Assembly (NCBI RefSeq): GCF_014212175.1
Contig: NZ_JACJVR010000052.1
Location: 62,001-126,000, forward strand
Direction of reading: 5' to 3'
Origin: Cohnella xylanilytica
Lineage (GTDB): Bacteria; Bacillota; Bacilli; Paenibacillales; Paenibacillaceae
Length of the DNA stretch: 64,000 nucleotides
This document shows, in pieces, positions 61,167 to 64,000 of the stretch (positions are counted from its first letter, which is position 1; each line of letters starts with the position of its first letter). A model generated the notes under the pieces. It did not search any database. It was not told where the DNA came from and saw only the letters and a list, made by a program, of their open reading frames with translations. Made by a program: the position numbers and the translations under genes.

Positions 61167-62495
61167 ATGCTGGACGAGATCAAGAAGAAGCTGGGCGCGC
61201 CGGCGGACTTGGTGGCCGAGACGATGGACAACGGCTTTACCAAGATGGAGTTCTGCTTTTTCCCCAGCATGTGCGACATCAAGCAGGTGAAGGACGGAAT
61301 TCTCGTCCCGTTCTCCTACCGGTTCGATCCCGACGAGTTCAAGCGGATGCTGAAGGCCGACGTCTGCTTCATCGACGCGCCCGATCCGGAGGAATGGGTC
61401 GGCATGCTGCTCAAGGGCTGCGCCCTGATCAAGTACGAGGACCGGGTCTATTCGTTCGCCGCCATCCGCAAGATGCAGCAGCAGCCGGAAGACACCGAAG
61501 TGGAAGCGTCCCTGCAAGGCCCGCAATCGGCGATGACCGAGGATCTGGACATGAACACGTACCTCATCCGGCTGCGGTACAACGTTCCGACGCTGACGAT
61601 CGAGAAGCTGGAGAAGGGCGACGTGTCCAAGACGCGTCTGAACATCCTGTACGACCGGGACAAGGTCGATCTCAACTCGCTGGAAGAGCTGAAGAAGCGG
61701 TTGGACACCGTCCATACGAAGCTGCTGCAGGCGGCCGGTCAGCTCGGCATGCTCCTCGGCAACGCGCGCTTCAGCATGTTCCCGAATACCATTCAGTCCG
61801 AACGCCCGGACCGGGTCGCCCAATTCCTGCAGCGGGGCAAGATCGCCATTCTCGTCGACGGCAGCCGCTTCGCCGTCGCCATGCCCGTCCGGTTCTTCGA
61901 CTTCATGCATGCGATGGACGACGATTACGAGCCGTTCTGGATGGGACGGGTCATCATTTTGTTCCGCTATATCGGGATGCTGCTCTCGATGACGCTGCCC
62001 GCCCTGTATATCGCGGTCGCTTCCTACAATCCGGAATTCGTCCGCGTGCAGCTGGCGTTCTCGATCGACGGCAGCCGGGCCGCGGTGCCTTATCCTTCCT
62101 TTGTAGAAGTGTTCATCATGCTGTTCATGATCGAAGCTCTCATCGAGGCGAGCATTCGGCTCCCCCGGTTCGTCGGTTCGACCGCCGCGACCGTGGGAGG
62201 CCTCATTCTCGGGCAGGCCGCCCAGCAGGCCGGCCTCGTCAGCAGCATCATGATCATCGTCACGTCCGTCGTCGCCATCTCCAACTTCGTCATCCCGAAC
62301 AGCTCGTTCAGCTACTCGATCCGGGCGATGAAGTACGTGTTCGTCGTCGCCGCCATTTTCTACGGGATGGTCGGAGTTATCGTGACGATGTTCCTCATCA
62401 TCGTCTATCTGTGCCACCTGCGAAGCTTCGGCCAGCCTTACCTGGCCCTGTTCCTGCCGAGCGACGAGCAATCCCAGAAGAAATCGGGGGCCTGA
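61167..62495 (+). CDS. Spore germination protein, GerA family A subunit
   Basis: The A subunit of a nutrient germinant receptor in the spore inner membrane. The 442 residues have a soluble N-terminal part (about 1-245) and a membrane domain. The GerA signatures ILVDGSRFAVAMPVRFFDFMHAMDDDYEPFWMGR and SFVEVFIMLFMIEALIEASIRLP are visible, with at least four helices. The ATG at 61167-61169 has GGAGGAG 8 nt upstream; earlier in-frame ATGs lack this. The N-terminal domain is shorter than in Bacillus GerAA. It is followed 2 bp later by the B subunit gene. Confidence 0.94.
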   Translation: MLDEIKKKLGAPADLVAETMDNGFTKMEFCFFPSMCDIKQVKDGILVPFSYRFDPDEFKRMLKADVCFIDAPDPEEWVGMLLKGCALIKYEDRVYSFAAIRKMQQQPEDTEVEASLQGPQSAMTEDLDMNTYLIRLRYNVPTLTIEKLEKGDVSKTRLNILYDRDKVDLNSLEELKKRLDTVHTKLLQAAGQLGMLLGNARFSMFPNTIQSERPDRVAQFLQRGKIAILVDGSRFAVAMPVRFFDFMHAMDDDYEPFWMGRVIILFRYIGMLLSMTLPALYIAVASYNPEFVRVQLAFSIDGSRAAVPYPSFVEVFIMLFMIEALIEASIRLPRFVGSTAATVGGLILGQAAQQAGLVSSIMIIVTSVVAISNFVIPNSSFSYSIRAMKYVFVVAAIFYGMVGVIVTMFLIIVYLCHLRSFGQPYLALFLPSDEQSQKKSGA

Positions 62496-62497
62496 CC

Positions 62498-63637
62498 GTG
62501 AACCGGTATTTCTACTATCACGTTCTCTACGTCGGCATGATCAACGTTATGCTGTTCGTGCCGCACATCTTGATCAAGGAGCGATTCGACGGCTCGGTCG
62601 CGGGCATTCTGGCGTCGATCCTGATCGGAACCTTTCTGTCCATCGTCACGATCGTCTCCATGCGGCGGTTCCCCCGGATGGGCCTGCCGGAGATTCTTCA
62701 CCGGCACTTCGCCCCTTATGTCGCGTCGCCGCTCGTCGCGCTGGCCGGGCTGAGCTGGCTGGTGGGGGCCGTTCTCGTCATCTTCAGCCTGACCCAGACG
62801 ATGGGAGCGTTCCTCAACCCCGAGATGAACGAATATTTATTCATGGCCCTGATGGTATTCGCCGCCATGTTCGCCGGCTCCCGCTCGTCGCGGACCGTTC
62901 AGTTCGCCTGCGAGATTCTCGTTCTTCTCAGCCTGCCGCTCGTCGCTCTCATCATGTTCAAGGCCGTCTCCAACCGCCAGTTGAATTGGGACGCCATCCG
63001 GGTCGTCGCGGGCCACTTCCGCGACCTGCCTTCGATAAAAGTTATCGCGGCGGCGACTTTCTTCTTCAGCGGATATATGAGCCTGATGCTGTTCAACCGC
63101 CTGAACCCCCCGGATTTCAAAGTGCGGCATTTGTGGACCCTGCCTCTGCTCGGCACGTTATTCTCGCTCTTCACCTTCTTCATTCCGATCGGCTTCCACG
63201 GAACGGTGGCGGTAGAGGAGTACATCTATCTATGGAGCGTGACGGCGGATTCGATGGTCATGAAGTTCGGCTTCATTCAGCGGGTGTTCTTCATCTTCCT
63301 CGTGCTGTATTCCATCCTGTCGCTCATGTTCGCGATGAATACGTTCCACTCGGCCATGGAGTTCTTCAAAGCGTGTTCTCCTCGCTACAAGCCCCAGCCG
63401 GAGCAGGTTCCGGTGCCGAAGATCAACTGGATTCTCTGCGCCTGCTTCGGGCTGGTCGCCTTCCTCTACGGCATCTGGGCGAACGACGAGAAGAACCAAC
63501 GGGTGACGGAGATTTGGCTCGTCTGCCGCTTCTCGCTCGAGATCGTGACGATGCTCGTCGTGGCCAGCTTGGCCGTCGCCGCCGGCAGGAAGCCTCGCGC
63601 GTCTTCCCCCGCGCGGGCGGCCTCGCCCGGCGAGTAA
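62498..63637 (+). CDS. Spore germination protein, GerAB-type permease subunit
   Basis: The B subunit of the receptor, a 379-residue APC-superfamily-like protein with about ten helices, thought to bind the germinant. It starts with a GTG (62498-62500) as MNRYFYYHVLYVGMINVMLFVPHIL, with GGGGG 7 nt upstream. FSLTQTMGAFLNPEMNEYLFMAL and YMSLMLFNRLNPPDF match GerAB proteins. It follows the A subunit by 2 bp. Confidence 0.93.
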   Translation: MNRYFYYHVLYVGMINVMLFVPHILIKERFDGSVAGILASILIGTFLSIVTIVSMRRFPRMGLPEILHRHFAPYVASPLVALAGLSWLVGAVLVIFSLTQTMGAFLNPEMNEYLFMALMVFAAMFAGSRSSRTVQFACEILVLLSLPLVALIMFKAVSNRQLNWDAIRVVAGHFRDLPSIKVIAAATFFFSGYMSLMLFNRLNPPDFKVRHLWTLPLLGTLFSLFTFFIPIGFHGTVAVEEYIYLWSVTADSMVMKFGFIQRVFFIFLVLYSILSLMFAMNTFHSAMEFFKACSPRYKPQPEQVPVPKINWILCACFGLVAFLYGIWANDEKNQRVTEIWLVCRFSLEIVTMLVVASLAVAAGRKPRASSPARAASPGE

Positions 63638-63652
63638 GAAGGGAGGCCCCGC

Positions 63653-64000
63653 ATGCGACGGATCCTGATCGCGCTCTCGCTGTGCCTGCTGCTCTCGGGA
63701 TGCGGTATGAAGGATATCGACAAGAGGTTCTACGTCGTCACGACGGGCATCGACTGGAGCGGCAATCCGCAGAAGCCCTACCGGATCTCGGTGCGGCTCG
63801 CCATCACGTCCGCCAAGGTGGAGAGCGGCTCGTCGAAGACCCAGATCGTGACGATCGACGCCCCGTCCATCGCCGAAGGCGTGCGCCACCTGAAGTCGTT
63901 CGTCGACAAGGAGCTGGAATTCGGCCATTGCCGCGTGTTTATTCTCGGCAAGGAGCTGCTCCAGAACGGGCCTCCCGGATCGATGAGCTGGTTCGCCCGC
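63653..64000 (+). CDS. Ger(x)C-family germination lipoprotein, N-terminal part (cut by window edge)
   Basis: The C subunit of the receptor. The visible 116 codons begin MRRILIALSLCLLLSGCGMK, a signal peptide with lipobox Cys17, then DIDKRFYVVTTGIDWSGN, the conserved GerAC start, and PSIAEGVRHLKSFVDKELEFGHCRVFILGKELL. GGGAGG lies about 6 nt before the ATG, 15 bp after the B gene. The gene continues beyond base 64000. Confidence 0.93.
   Translation, partial: MRRILIALSLCLLLSGCGMKDIDKRFYVVTTGIDWSGNPQKPYRISVRLAITSAKVESGSSKTQIVTIDAPSIAEGVRHLKSFVDKELEFGHCRVFILGKELLQNGPPGSMSWFAR

Overview
The window comes from a GC-rich, endospore-forming Firmicute, most likely a Paenibacillaceae member (Paenibacillus or Cohnella type). 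Three things support this. It carries sporulation and germination genes: spoVID, an alpha/beta-type SASP and a GerA-type receptor operon. Its signals are Gram-positive: a T-box on valS, LexA boxes of the Bacillus type and AGGAGG ribosome sites. Its gene order is the classic Bacilli order of ysoA, tig, clpX, lonB, lon, engB, hemA-X-C-D-B-L, spoVID and valS. No ribosomal RNA, plasmid origin or intact prophage is visible.

Layout. 1-2.7 kb: start of valS with its T-box leader, a tandem repeat array, a transposase-derived gene behind a double LexA-box promoter, and low-complexity DNA. 2.7-13.1 kb: spoVID and the tetrapyrrole genes hemL, hemB, a cobA-hemD fusion, hemC, a precorrin-2 dehydrogenase gene, hemX and hemA, with one Crp/Fnr-family regulator on the other strand. 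13.3-16.2 kb: speD, a lone sugar-type binding lipoprotein and an unknown gene. 16.4-30.0 kb: protein quality control (engB, lon, lonB, clpX, clpP, tig) with ispG, a PCYCGC lipoprotein and a small TetR-controlled membrane operon. 30.2-31.1 kb: tRNA-Gly, a second LexA-box gene (tiny WYL-like protein) and a Pro/Tyr/Gly-rich protein. 31.1-43.4 kb: an 11-gene anaerobic cobalamin operon behind a B12 riboswitch and attenuator. 43.5-50.0 kb: acetyltransferase, tRNA-Arg, SASP, membrane proteins, a Rieske oxygenase, a BMP-type binding lipoprotein and three small unknown genes. 50.1-59.4 kb: asparagine synthetase, then a YesMN-type two-component system with an LplABC-type ABC importer. 59.6-64 kb: rdgB-rph, then a divergent gerA-type operon cut by the window end.

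How the genes fit. Two clusters about 18 kb apart encode a continuous route from glutamyl-tRNA to cobyrinate a,c-diamide. HemA and HemL make aminolevulinate, HemB, HemC and HemD make uroporphyrinogen III, and the SUMT domain plus the dehydrogenase make sirohydrochlorin. CbiX inserts cobalt, and CbiL, H, F, G, D, J, ET, C and A finish the corrin ring.

The least explained signals are two promoters with LexA boxes driving a catalytically degenerate IS1595-like protein and a WYL-like mini-protein; a dispersed intergenic motif (TTATCCCC, 3-4 nt, CTCAGCAC) tandemly arrayed beside the transposase-like gene; and a seven-copy, 51-bp hairpin-forming minisatellite inside the cobalamin operon.
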